Assembly (NCBI RefSeq): GCF_030433435.1
Contig: NZ_JANRHH010000036.1
Span: 62,001-126,000, forward strand
DNA length: 64,000 nt
Source: Polycladomyces subterraneus
GTDB lineage: Bacteria > Bacillota > Bacilli > Thermoactinomycetales > JIR-001
Direction: 5' to 3'
Each line of letters opens with the position of its first letter. The stretch's first letter is position 1. Under the pieces are notes generated by a model. It saw only the letters and a program-made list of their open reading frames with translations. It did no database searches and had not been told where the DNA came from. Shown piece after piece: positions 9,094-16,974 of this stretch. Position numbers and translations under genes: made by a program.

Positions 9094-9483
9094 CGAGTAC
9101 GCAACGGTTGAGCTCAGATCCATCTGTGCTCCCGTGAATGGGGGTACAGATGGATCGACCAAAGACTGCATGCAGGTCATGCTATTGGCTTGTATGCAGT
9201 TGGAGGGAAGATGCCGTACGGTTGGGAAAGGCTCCGTTGCAGTCGGGTATCAACCTGATTGCAGCGGGGTCCCAACCGATCGTACGGCGTCGAGCGAAGA
9301 TCGTGCAGGGTGCCGAAATGATCCCATACAGCCGCTCGGTTGTATGGGGTTATGAAGGGATCCTGTATGATCGAACGAACCATCATCATGGGTTGTGAAA
9401 TGTTTGGTCAGGGTCGAAAGATCATGGCTGGATATGAAGCGATTCATGGTGGTGCAAGGTAGACCGTTGCGTGCTCGTTTTTT
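9094..9483 (+). ncRNA. Candidate large structured RNA with six helices
   Basis: The stretch folds, read on the plus strand, into a closed multibranch structure. P1 pairs 9094-9109 with 9462-9477 (16 bp) and is followed at once by six T, as in an intrinsic terminator. P2 is 9117-9133/9140-9156 and P3 is 9163-9179/9186-9202: 17 bp each with six-base loops. P4 (9213-9247/9254-9288), P5 (9299-9333/9338-9372) and P6 (9381-9415/9420-9454) each have 35-nt arms; P6 ends in a GAAA tetraloop. All non-Watson-Crick pairs in the stems are G-T on the plus strand, about 30 in total, while A-C oppositions occur only in the internal loop of P4. That bias fits a plus-strand RNA, not a DNA palindrome. Linkers are 6-10 bases and often purine-rich. 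No known RNA family was recognised and no convincing promoter was found. Confidence 0.75.
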
Positions 9484-9716
9484 ATGTACTCCATCTGCGG
9501 AAGTCCTTCGGCTGCACCAAATCGGAACACACAAATCAGAAGAAGCACGAAAAATGGAACATTAAAAACTTACCTTCACTAATCACTTGGTTGATACACA
9601 ATCCCCTTTTAACGGAGAATTTGTCCTATCGGGGAAGGACACGCACCGAAGTGTGGAAATTGCATATGTATCGATAAAAAACGCGCGTTGAAAGTTCCCC
9701 GTTCATGACGTACCAG

Positions 9717-9769
9717 AAGCAACCAGTTGCTCCGGTTAGGTAGTTGCTGCTCCTGGGTTGCTTTGTTTT
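9717..9769 (+). terminator. Terminator-like hairpin
   Basis: AAGCAACC (9717-9724) pairs with GGTTGCTT (9756-9763), followed by TGTTTTA. The long loop contains further weak pairing. It may end a transcript from the 9,484-9,716 stretch, which holds no recognisable gene. Confidence 0.45.
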
Positions 9770-9821
9770 ATGGCGCTGGGCCGGTTGTCGCTTCCTTCCT
9801 CGATCCCGATCAGTAGCTTCA

Positions 9822-10334
9822 TCAGATTAACTGTTTATAATAGAAAATAGTTGCATGTAATTCGCCACTTGCAGATTTCGCATAATGAGGAATTCGTCCA
9901 GCCCGAATATAACCCATTGAAGTATAAAGGTGATTAGAAGGGTCTCCTTCTCTTGTATCGAGAACTAATAACGACCTACCCTCATGCTTTGCTCTTTCTT
10001 CAGCCTTTTGCATTAGTGAACGACCGATACCATTACGTCGATAATGAGGGTGTGTCATTAATTTTGCAATTTCGGCTCTATGACCACCGTTCTGCTTCGT
10101 ACATAAATGCAATTGTACACTTCCGACTATCTGATTGTTTATTTTAGCGACAAACAGTATCACTTCAGGGTTTAATGTGTTTTCCCAATATTTTTTAGCA
10201 TCTGAAAACCTCAATGGTGGCAAAAAGCCAATCGACGCACCATCTTCTACTACCTGTATCAGGAGTTCCGAAAGCTCATTAATATGTTCTCCAATTGATT
10301 TTAATTGTTCGATTTTCACATCACTAACCAACAC
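9822..10334 (-). CDS. GNAT-family N-acetyltransferase
   Basis: This roughly 170-residue protein has the GNAT fold. VAKINNQIVGSVQLHL is strand 3-4, HPHYRRNGIGRSLMQKAEERA is motif A with the acetyl-CoA loop R-x-N-G-I-G, and NHLYTSMGYIRAGRIPHY is motif B. It would transfer an acetyl group to an unknown amine. GTG 10334 is preferred over GTG 10340 because AGAGG lies seven bases ahead of it. Its base composition is more AT-rich than the neighbouring ald gene, which may mean separate origin. Confidence 0.85.
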   Translation of the reverse strand: MLVSDVKIEQLKSIGEHINELSELLIQVVEDGASIGFLPPLRFSDAKKYWENTLNPEVILFVAKINNQIVGSVQLHLCTKQNGGHRAEIAKLMTHPHYRRNGIGRSLMQKAEERAKHEGRSLLVLDTREGDPSNHLYTSMGYIRAGRIPHYAKSASGELHATIFYYKQLI

Positions 10335-10446
10335 AATCACCTCTAATGTGTATGCTAGCTTTCTTCATTTAAACGCAAAGAACAGTTTTCTCACAACAAC
10401 AATTTTTTTATATTCTTTTATCACTACTCATTATCCTGGTTCTTTT

Positions 10447-10516
10447 AGAGGAAGTGCCCACGACTTCATTCCTGCGCTTTCCGGGTCTTCGCTCACCTGG
10501 GAATACCAGAGAAGTT
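10447..10516 (+). repeat. Dispersed intergenic repeat, partial copy C
   Basis: The blocks ATTCCTGCGCTTTCCGGGTC and GCTCACCTGGGAA are shared with copies A (11,900) and B (48,470). Only the middle part of the element is present. The rest of the 300-base gap before ald holds no gene that I can see. Confidence 0.55.
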
Positions 10517-10645
10517 GTCTGCAACTGAGAATGTCTAAAGCCACTCCTCTTTTTTCTTACAATTTGTCTGATTTCACCTTGTTCCTCCTTTGATAAGGTT
10601 AAGAACAGAAAGCGTTTGCAAGATCTGAAACAGGAGGAACGGTTG

Positions 10646-11761
10646 ATGAGGATCGGTGTACCGAAAGAGATCAAAAACAGAGAATATCGCGTGGCCATCA
10701 CCCCTGCGGGTGTCCAGGCGCTCAAGGACGCGGGACATGAAGTGTGGGTCCAACAGGGAGCCGGAGAGGGAAGCGGTTTTGCTGATGAGGAATACATAAA
10801 GGCCGGAGCGCAAATGGTGTCCGCAGAAGAAGCTTGGTCGGCGGATATGGTATTGAAGGTAAAAGAGCCGCTGCCGGAAGAGTATCGCTATTTCCGGAGC
10901 GATTTGTTGCTGTTCACGTATCTTCATCTGGCAGCCGACCGGGCGTTGACAGATGCGTTGGTGCAATCGGGTGTCACGGCGGTTGCGTATGAAACGGTAC
11001 AGCTCGATAACGGCGCGCTGCCGCTGTTGGCACCGATGAGTGAAGTGGCGGGACGAATGTCCGTTCAAGTGGGTGCGCAATCGTTGGAGAAACCGAAAGG
11101 GGGATTGGGTGTCCTCTTGGGTGGTGTACCTGGCGTTCCTCCGGCCAATGTGGTGATCGTGGGCGGTGGCGTGGTAGGAACCAATGCCGCGAAAATGGCG
11201 GTTGGTCTGGGTGCCCAGGTGACCATTTTGGACGTGAACGGGCAGCGTCTGCGCCAACTGGACGACCTTTTCGGCGGACGCATCCGCACGTTGATGTCGA
11301 ACCGCTACAACATCGAAGAAGCGGTGCAGCAAGCGGATTTGGTGATCGGGTCGGTTTTGATCCCAGGTAAACGCGCACCGAAATTGGTGACGCGGGAAAT
11401 GGTGGCCAAGATGAAACCTGGATCGGTGATCGTCGATGTGGCCGTGGACCAAGGGGGTTGCGTCGAAACGGCGGACCGGGTTACAACACATGAACAACCC
11501 ACCTATACGGTGTATGGCGTCGTCCATTATTCCGTGGCCAACATGCCTGGTGCGGTGCCGCGAACCTCAACGTTGGCCCTGGCCAATGCCACGTTGCCTT
11601 ATGTATTGCGGCTCGCCGAGGGAAAACTGCATGAAGATCCCGCTCTGTTGCGCGGTGTCAACGTGGCCGCAGGTCGCATCACACACCGTGGTGTAGCCGA
11701 ATCGTTCAACCTGGACTACGTCTCGCCCGAGGAAGCTTTGGGCAGCAAGCTGACAGTATAA
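10646..11761 (+). CDS. ald: Alanine dehydrogenase
   Basis: This 371-residue NAD-dependent enzyme converts L-alanine to pyruvate and ammonium. [23 protein letters not shown] is the classic N-terminus, [10 protein letters not shown] carries a substrate-binding lysine, and [21 protein letters not shown] is the Rossmann NAD loop. ATG 10646 follows AGGAGG by eight bases. It provides carbon from alanine during growth and sporulation. A PucR-type regulator lies downstream, facing it. Confidence 0.97.
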   Translation: MRIGVPKEIKNREYRVAITPAGVQALKDAGHEVWVQQGAGEGSGFADEEYIKAGAQMVSAEEAWSADMVLKVKEPLPEEYRYFRSDLLLFTYLHLAADRALTDALVQSGVTAVAYETVQLDNGALPLLAPMSEVAGRMSVQVGAQSLEKPKGGLGVLLGGVPGVPPANVVIVGGGVVGTNAAKMAVGLGAQVTILDVNGQRLRQLDDLFGGRIRTLMSNRYNIEEAVQQADLVIGSVLIPGKRAPKLVTREMVAKMKPGSVIVDVAVDQGGCVETADRVTTHEQPTYTVYGVVHYSVANMPGAVPRTSTLALANATLPYVLRLAEGKLHEDPALLRGVNVAAGRITHRGVAESFNLDYVSPEEALGSKLTV

Positions 11762-11797
11762 TCACTTTTGATGAATACCCTCATTTCCCTAAATGAT

Positions 11798-11829
11798 CCC
11801 CACACGGCTTTGGCTGTGTGGGGTTTTTT
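11798..11829 (+). terminator. Terminator after ald
   Basis: CCCCACAC (11798-11805) and GTGTGGGG (11816-11823) pair perfectly and are followed by six T. Confidence 0.92.
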
Positions 11830-11899
11830 ATTAATGGGGTTCTTAATATTGCCCACATTGCTTTCTCGGCTCGGCACATCATGGCCACTCCGCACCAAA

Positions 11900-12030
11900 C
11901 GAGCGTGGGACGTAGGCGAAGTACGCTCCGCTTAGAGAAAATTACCCGCGATGAAATTAATTCCCTGCGCTCTCCGGGTCTACACTCGGAAGGGCTTGTT
12001 CAGTCTCTCACCTGGGAAAACATTGTTCCC
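11900..12030 (+). repeat. Dispersed intergenic repeat, copy A
   Basis: The block order is GAGCGTGGGACGTAGGCGAA, GTACGCTCCGCTTAGAGAAA, ATTACCCGCGATGAAATTAA, TCCCTGCGCTCTCCGGGTCT, then CTCACCTGGGAAAACATTGT. Copy B at 48,470-48,596 shows the same blocks in the same order, so this is a full-length member of a dispersed family. Confidence 0.65.
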
Positions 12031-12060
12031 ATAAGGAATGACAAAAAAGCCCCAGCATGT

Positions 12061-13659
12061 TTATCTCCGTTGCACTTGGAGAAACCGATGTGCCGACAAA
12101 GCGGTCTCCAGCGCGAGGCGTCGAACCGGGGAATCCCAATCTTTTCCCAACAATTGCCCGATCTGTTCCAACCGATAGTACAGTGTTTGGCGATGTATGT
12201 ACAAGGCGTTGGCCGTCTGTTGTTTGGACAGGTTTTCAGACAGATACACTTCCAGTGTGTTGGTCAGTTTGGTTCCATGTTCCCGGTCGTACGTTAAAAG
12301 CGGCCCGATCTGGGCTTCCACGTATTGCTCCAAAACGGAGGGAGATACCTGCAAAAACAACTGCCACGCATGGAGACCCTCGCAGTAGACGACAGGAGCC
12401 GACGCAGTGCTTTCCTCGTCGTTGGCCGGGTCATCGGCGGCGAACTTGACGAGGGACAAGGCCGCAACGGCTTGCCGCCACGCTTGAGGCGCTTGTTCCC
12501 AGCGGTTAAAGGCCAAACTGACTCCCGCTTTCCATTCAAAGGGAACGAGATGAGACCAGCTGGGGGACTGGACACACACACGGTCGAATCCACGGCGCAA
12601 TCGGTCCTGAAACGACAGATTGGCGGCGGGAGTCCGGTCAGCGAGAACCAGGATCCAGAGTCCTTCGCGCGGAGCGCTCCATACACTGACGCCTAGTAAG
12701 GCTAATTCATTTCGTATGGTGTGCGTCCACTTCAGCAAGGCGATGTTTTGCATGGTTTCCACACGGTTGTCATCCGGGTCGGTTCCACGGTGCGGCTCAA
12801 CCGCACAAATCGCGAGATGTCCACCTTGATCGACAGCTTCGGAAAGCTCCTTGGGAGGCCGGGTCGAACCCGATTCAATCAGGTGATCGATCCACTGCTG
12901 AGTCACACGTAACTGGCGTTCTTCCAACGAAATGCTTCGCAACAGTTCCTGGGCGAGTGCAGTAGCCGCGCGTTCTATGACCAATCGCGCGTAGTCAGTC
13001 GGTGCGGTGGAACCACTCATTTGCAGCTCACCCACTTGAACGTCCAGGACGACGATCGGATGAGAAAAGACATGCGGATGTTCCGGGAATTCTCGAAAAT
13101 CGGGATATACCAGGTCTTCGCCAAGATAATCGACCAAACGGACCACATACCCCGTTTCCTGATGAAGCAGTCGAAGGATGTTTGTCGCTCCCTGCGGCTT
13201 CAGTGCCAGCTGGTGAAATTGATGGGAGAGCCGTTCCAACGCCAACAACTGCCGGTGATGACGATGGATCAGATCGACGTGAATATCCTGTGTGATTTCA
13301 ATGAAGGAAACCGGTTCTTCAAACACGATGATCGGGAAGGCGTGCTGGTCGGCAAAGGCTTTGGTTTCCTCTGACAGGTGAACGAATCGATGGACCAATT
13401 CGATGGCCAGGGCGGACACACCGCTTTCCCACAGTTCGCGAACAAACTGCACCTTCAACTCTTTTTCCTCTCCCAGCCCCACCCCGGTCATGAGAATCAA
13501 TTCGTTCCCCCGTACATAAGATGAGCCGTCCATGATCTCCAGAATGTGAACCCATTTCACCTCACGGTGCAGGCCGCGGGAGCCGGCCGCCACTTTGGCG
13601 TGTCGAAACAGTGGGCGTTTCAGGATATCGGAGACAGTCAGTGGCGATTGGATCTTCAT
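12061..13659 (-). CDS. PucR-family transcriptional regulator, AdeR-like
   Basis: This 532-residue regulator has an N-terminal PucR domain (LTVSDILKRPLFRHAKVAAG, then the WVHILEIMDGSSYVRGNELILMTG region) and a C-terminal PucR helix-turn-helix (LSENLSKQQTANALYIHRQTLYYRLEQI). The middle part resembles a degenerate GGDEF-like sensory segment. In Bacillus the PucR-type activator AdeR lies next to ald and controls it; this gene also neighbours ald, though convergently, so ald is a reasonable target. ATG 13659 follows GGAGG with seven bases; the upstream GTG 13674 overlaps that site. Confidence 0.85.
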   Translation of the reverse strand: MKIQSPLTVSDILKRPLFRHAKVAAGSRGLHREVKWVHILEIMDGSSYVRGNELILMTGVGLGEEKELKVQFVRELWESGVSALAIELVHRFVHLSEETKAFADQHAFPIIVFEEPVSFIEITQDIHVDLIHRHHRQLLALERLSHQFHQLALKPQGATNILRLLHQETGYVVRLVDYLGEDLVYPDFREFPEHPHVFSHPIVVLDVQVGELQMSGSTAPTDYARLVIERAATALAQELLRSISLEERQLRVTQQWIDHLIESGSTRPPKELSEAVDQGGHLAICAVEPHRGTDPDDNRVETMQNIALLKWTHTIRNELALLGVSVWSAPREGLWILVLADRTPAANLSFQDRLRRGFDRVCVQSPSWSHLVPFEWKAGVSLAFNRWEQAPQAWRQAVAALSLVKFAADDPANDEESTASAPVVYCEGLHAWQLFLQVSPSVLEQYVEAQIGPLLTYDREHGTKLTNTLEVYLSENLSKQQTANALYIHRQTLYYRLEQIGQLLGKDWDSPVRRLALETALSAHRFLQVQRR

Positions 13660-13860
13660 GGCACTTCCTCCCACGATATGGCGGTTTCATGATCATGATA
13701 CTTCAAGGCTGGGAAGTGAGAAAGTAAAGTTTTTTGCCAGTGGAACGCAGGGAACAAAGGGTCTGTGGCAAGTTTGTGCCGCTTTTTATGGCAACAGGTC
13801 TAATTTTTGCGTGCTGTGTTATGATAGGAACGAAGGTGGTGCGTCAGAGGAGGGACCCTA

Positions 13861-14793
13861 GTGAGTCGAGGATTGAAATGGTTTGCATGGACCACCGCGT
13901 TCGGGCTTTATCTTATTTTGCTCATGGGAGCGCTGGTGACCAAAACGGGTTCGGGAAAAGGCTGCGGCAATACGTGGCCGTTTTGTAACGGAAAAGTGTT
14001 TCCGACCTATGCCACGTTTCAGACATGGGTGGAGTACAGCCACCGCGTCGTCTCTGGGCTGGTCGGTTTGTTCGTCGTGATTTTGGCAGTTTGGGCATGG
14101 AAGGCGTTTCGCCAGGATCGCGTGATGTTGTGGTTGGCCATCGCCAGTGTCTTTTTTGTGGTGTTGCAGGGATTGATGGGAGCGGCGGCTGTGGTGTGGG
14201 GACAATCAGACGCCGTATTGGCTCTCCATTTCGGATTTTCTCTGATGTCGCTGGCTGCTTGTGTATTGTTGGTCTTGTATTTGGAGCAAAAAGACAAAGG
14301 AGACGCGTCCCCCGACCGCGCTGTGTCCACTCGATACAAATACGGCGTATGGGGGATAACCGTATACACGTATCTCGTCGTGTACACAGGCGCATACTTG
14401 CGTCATACCGGCTCCAGCCTGGGTTGCGGAGAAAACTTCCCCGGTTGTGGCGGACATTGGCTGCCTGATTGGACCAGTTCGGCGGGCATCCATCTGTTGC
14501 ATCGAAGCGCGGCATATTCTCTGTGGTTGTTGGTGGCGGCTCTGGTGTGGGTCACCGTCCGATATTACCGCCAACGTCGTGAGCTGGTGCGTGCCGCTTG
14601 GTTCGCATGGGTGTTTGTCACACTGCAGGCGGCGACCGGCATTGCCAGTGTGCTGTCAGGCATCCAGCTGATCCTTGCGCTGTTGCACACGACGATCATC
14701 TCCATCTTTTTCTCGGTGATGTGTTATTTGTGCATGCGAGTGGGCCTGCCTTGGCGTCACGATCCAGCTGTCAGAGAAGAAGCCATTAAATGA
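13861..14793 (+). CDS. ctaA: Heme A synthase CtaA
   Basis: This 310-residue protein has eight membrane segments in two four-helix repeats, the CtaA/COX15 pattern. Heme-binding histidines are visible in TWVEYSHRVVSG, ALHFGFSLMS and HLLHRSAAYS. Paired cysteines occur in KGCGNTWPFCNG and LGCGENFPGCGG, as in Bacillus CtaA. It oxidises the heme O methyl group to the formyl group of heme A for aa3-type cytochrome oxidase. GTG 13861 follows AGGAGGGACCCTA. ctaB is not in the window. Confidence 0.95.
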   Translation: MSRGLKWFAWTTAFGLYLILLMGALVTKTGSGKGCGNTWPFCNGKVFPTYATFQTWVEYSHRVVSGLVGLFVVILAVWAWKAFRQDRVMLWLAIASVFFVVLQGLMGAAAVVWGQSDAVLALHFGFSLMSLAACVLLVLYLEQKDKGDASPDRAVSTRYKYGVWGITVYTYLVVYTGAYLRHTGSSLGCGENFPGCGGHWLPDWTSSAGIHLLHRSAAYSLWLLVAALVWVTVRYYRQRRELVRAAWFAWVFVTLQAATGIASVLSGIQLILALLHTTIISIFFSVMCYLCMRVGLPWRHDPAVREEAIK

Positions 14794-14805
14794 GGGTTGT
14801 TCACG

Positions 14806-14834
14806 TAGACTTTTGTTTCGACTTCCGTTATACT
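14806..14834 (+). promoter_or_regulatory. Candidate promoter of the riboflavin operon
   Basis: TAGACT (14806-14811) and TATACT (14829-14834) are 17 bases apart, about 30 bases before the FMN riboswitch. Confidence 0.55.
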
Positions 14835-14865
14835 TTGAAGTACAACCGTATAGTCAACATCCGTA

Positions 14866-15001
14866 AAATCCTTCGGGGCAGGGTGAAATTCCCGACCGGC
14901 GGTGATGGCGGACGGTTCCGCCTCAGCCCGTGACCCGCGAATTCGCGGTGGATCCGGTGAAACTCCGGGGCCGACAGTGAGAGTCTGGATGGGAGAAGGA
15001 T
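14866..15001 (+). ncRNA. FMN riboswitch (RFN element)
   Basis: The conserved RFN pieces appear in order: CTTCGGGGCAGGGTGAAATT, CCCGACCGGCGGTGATGG, CAGCCCGTGACCCGCG, GTGGATCCGGTGAAACTCCG, GGGCCGACAGTGAGAGTCTG and GGATGGGAGAAGGATG. When FMN binds, the downstream terminator is expected to form and shut off ribD-E-A-H. Confidence 0.97.
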
Positions 15002-15033
15002 GAACGGGATGCGTGTATCCTTTTTGTGGGATT

Positions 15034-15073
15034 GGTAAAATAAACCAATCTCGTGTGGAAGGTTTATTTTACT
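15034..15073 (+). promoter_or_regulatory. Leader hairpin between FMN aptamer and terminator
   Basis: GGTAAAATAAACC and GGTTTATTTTAC contain complementary 12-base arms on either side of about 15 bases. There is no T-run, so it is not a terminator itself. It may belong to the switch mechanism or act as a pause hairpin. Confidence 0.45.
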
Positions 15074-15115
15074 ATGCACTCGAGTATTATGCGCCATCCT
15101 TGTTCACGTTTTCAC

Positions 15116-15141
15116 AAGCCCCGGATCTCCGGGGCTTTTTC
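15116..15141 (+). terminator. Riboswitch-controlled terminator before ribD
   Basis: AGCCCCGG (15117-15124) and CCGGGGCT (15129-15136) pair around ATCT with five T after. It lies 40 bases before ribD, the usual place for the FMN switch output. Confidence 0.9.
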
Positions 15142-15180
15142 TGTACCCGTCGCGATCCCCGACAGAAAAGGAGACAGGAT

Positions 15181-16278
15181 ATGGAGCACCATGAAAAATG
15201 GATGCGGTTGGCGTTGCATTTGGCGCGATCGGCCGAGGGGCAAACCTCGCCCAATCCGCTGGTGGGGGCGGTGGCGGTCAAGAATGGCCGGTTGATCGGG
15301 ATGGGGGCGCATTTGCGTGCGGGAACACCGCATGCGGAAGTGCACGCGCTGGATATGGCCGGCCCGGAAGCTGCCGGCAGCACGTTGTATGTCACGCTGG
15401 AACCGTGCAATCACTATGGACGCACGCCTCCATGTACGGAAAAAGTAATCGCCTCTGGTGTGAAAACAGTCGTGATTGGTTCGAAAGACCCTGATCCGCG
15501 TGTGGCGGGTAGCGGCATTCGACGCTTGCAAGAAGCGGGCGTCGAGGTGGTGATGGGCGTACTGGAGACAGAATGTCTCCGGCTGAATGAAGCGTATTTT
15601 CATCACCGACGGACGGGCAGACCATTTATCACATTAAAAACAGCTTCGACGCTGGATGGCAAAATCGCGACGCACACCGGGCACAGCCGGTGGGTAACGG
15701 GAGAAGCCGCCCGGGCGGAAGTGCACAGACTACGTCACATTCATGATGCGATCATGGTGGGAGTTGGCACCGTATTGGCTGATAAGCCGCGATTGACCAC
15801 GCGATTGCCGGGAGGGGGCCGCAATCCGATCCGGGTGGTGATCGACAGTCGACTGCGTCTTCCGTTGGACACGCCGGTGGCGGACGTGACGGAAGCACCG
15901 ACGTGGGTATTTTGCACTGATGAGCGGGACCTGAACCAAGAGGAACAATTGCGTGCCAAAGGGGTCAAAATCGTACCTACCGGGCCCGGTCCACGCGTCG
16001 ATTTGAACCGCGTAATGCAAGTATTGGGTGAACACGGTGTGCTGTCAGTTTTGGTGGAAGGTGGCGGCACGCTGAACGCTGCATTGTTACGGGAACAGTT
16101 GGTGGACAAAGTGATCGCATTTGTCGCCCCCAAGTTGTTGGGCGGGCAAAACAGTCCCACTTCCGTTGAAGGGCAAGAGCGGGAGACGATGGCAGAGGCG
16201 ATTCACCTCCGGGATCTCGAGGTGCAACGCTTCGGCGAGGATTTGTGCGTGATCGGATATCCCGTATTTCCGTCGTAA
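15181..16278 (+). CDS. ribD: Bifunctional riboflavin deaminase/reductase RibD
   Basis: This 365-residue two-domain enzyme deaminates and then reduces the pyrimidine intermediate of riboflavin synthesis. The N-terminal deaminase has the zinc site PHAEVHAL and EPCNHYGRTPPC (about residues 50-85). The C-terminal reductase begins near PFITLKTASTLDGKIAT (about 150) and has VEGGGTLNAALL near 295. ATG 15181 follows AAAGGAGACAGGAT. First gene of the FMN-regulated operon. Confidence 0.97.
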   Translation: MEHHEKWMRLALHLARSAEGQTSPNPLVGAVAVKNGRLIGMGAHLRAGTPHAEVHALDMAGPEAAGSTLYVTLEPCNHYGRTPPCTEKVIASGVKTVVIGSKDPDPRVAGSGIRRLQEAGVEVVMGVLETECLRLNEAYFHHRRTGRPFITLKTASTLDGKIATHTGHSRWVTGEAARAEVHRLRHIHDAIMVGVGTVLADKPRLTTRLPGGGRNPIRVVIDSRLRLPLDTPVADVTEAPTWVFCTDERDLNQEEQLRAKGVKIVPTGPGPRVDLNRVMQVLGEHGVLSVLVEGGGTLNAALLREQLVDKVIAFVAPKLLGGQNSPTSVEGQERETMAEAIHLRDLEVQRFGEDLCVIGYPVFPS

Positions 16279-16291
16279 AGGAGGGATCCGG

Positions 16292-16933
16292 TTGTTTACG
16301 GGGATTGTCGAAGAAGTGGGTTCGATCCGGAAAATGGCCCGGCAGGGGATGGCGATGGAACTCACCATTGCCTGCCGCAAGGTGTTGGAAGGGGTGCAAT
16401 TGGGGGACAGCATCGCCGTCAATGGTGTGTGTCTCACTGTGACCCGTTTTGGGGAGGATGATTTCACCGCCGACGTGATGCCGGAAACGATGAAACGAAC
16501 CAACTTGGGTTCCCTGTCGGTTGGTTCACCGGTGAATCTGGAACGCGCATTGGCTGCCGGTCAACGGTTGGGTGGCCATTTCGTCCAAGGACACGTGGAC
16601 GGCGTCGGTACGATCGCAGATCGGACGCCGTATGAAAATGCGGTGCTGTTCCGGATTTCGGTTCCGCAGGAACTGACTCAGTTTATGGTGGAAAAGGGGT
16701 CTGTCGCGGTCAACGGGATCAGTTTGACACTGGTGGATGTAGGCAAGGACTTCTTCACTGTATCGGTGATACCACACACCTTGGCACATACCCAACTTCA
16801 TGCTGCCAAAGTGGGAGATCCGGTCAATATTGAGTGTGATATGATCGGCAAATATATTGCCAAAATGATGGGTAAAACCAAAGAGAACGGCGGGTTGACC
16901 CTGGAGACGCTCCGAAAAAACGGATTCGCATGA
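16292..16933 (+). CDS. ribE: Riboflavin synthase alpha chain
   Basis: This 213-residue protein has two lumazine-binding repeats, each starting with a similar motif: MFTGIVEEVGSI at the N-terminus and GHVDGVGTI near residue 105. It joins two lumazine molecules to give riboflavin. It starts with TTG 16292 six bases after AAAGGAGGG and sits 13 bases after ribD. Confidence 0.96.
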   Translation: MFTGIVEEVGSIRKMARQGMAMELTIACRKVLEGVQLGDSIAVNGVCLTVTRFGEDDFTADVMPETMKRTNLGSLSVGSPVNLERALAAGQRLGGHFVQGHVDGVGTIADRTPYENAVLFRISVPQELTQFMVEKGSVAVNGISLTLVDVGKDFFTVSVIPHTLAHTQLHAAKVGDPVNIECDMIGKYIAKMMGKTKENGGLTLETLRKNGFA

Positions 16934-16974
16934 TCTGTGGCTGAGGTGAACATGCGCGAAAGGAGGCGGGGGAG

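Noticed and set aside
9134-9398. Open frames of 70-94 codons inside the 9.1-9.5 kb gap
   Set aside because: They lie in the helices of the structured RNA, have no ribosome sites, and overlap each other on both strands; the pairing explains the sequence better.
9094-9483. DNA cruciform, prophage attachment site or MITE as explanation of the inverted repeats
   Set aside because: A DNA palindrome would not show mismatches only of the G-T kind on one strand; the bias indicates selection on RNA pairing.
10574-11527. 317-codon minus-strand frame opposite ald
   Set aside because: Antisense to a clear alanine dehydrogenase; composition typical of shadow frames.
11818-12297. 159-codon frame covering the repeat and the 3' end of the PucR gene
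   Set aside because: Half of it is dispersed repeat and the other half is antisense to the regulator; no ribosome site.
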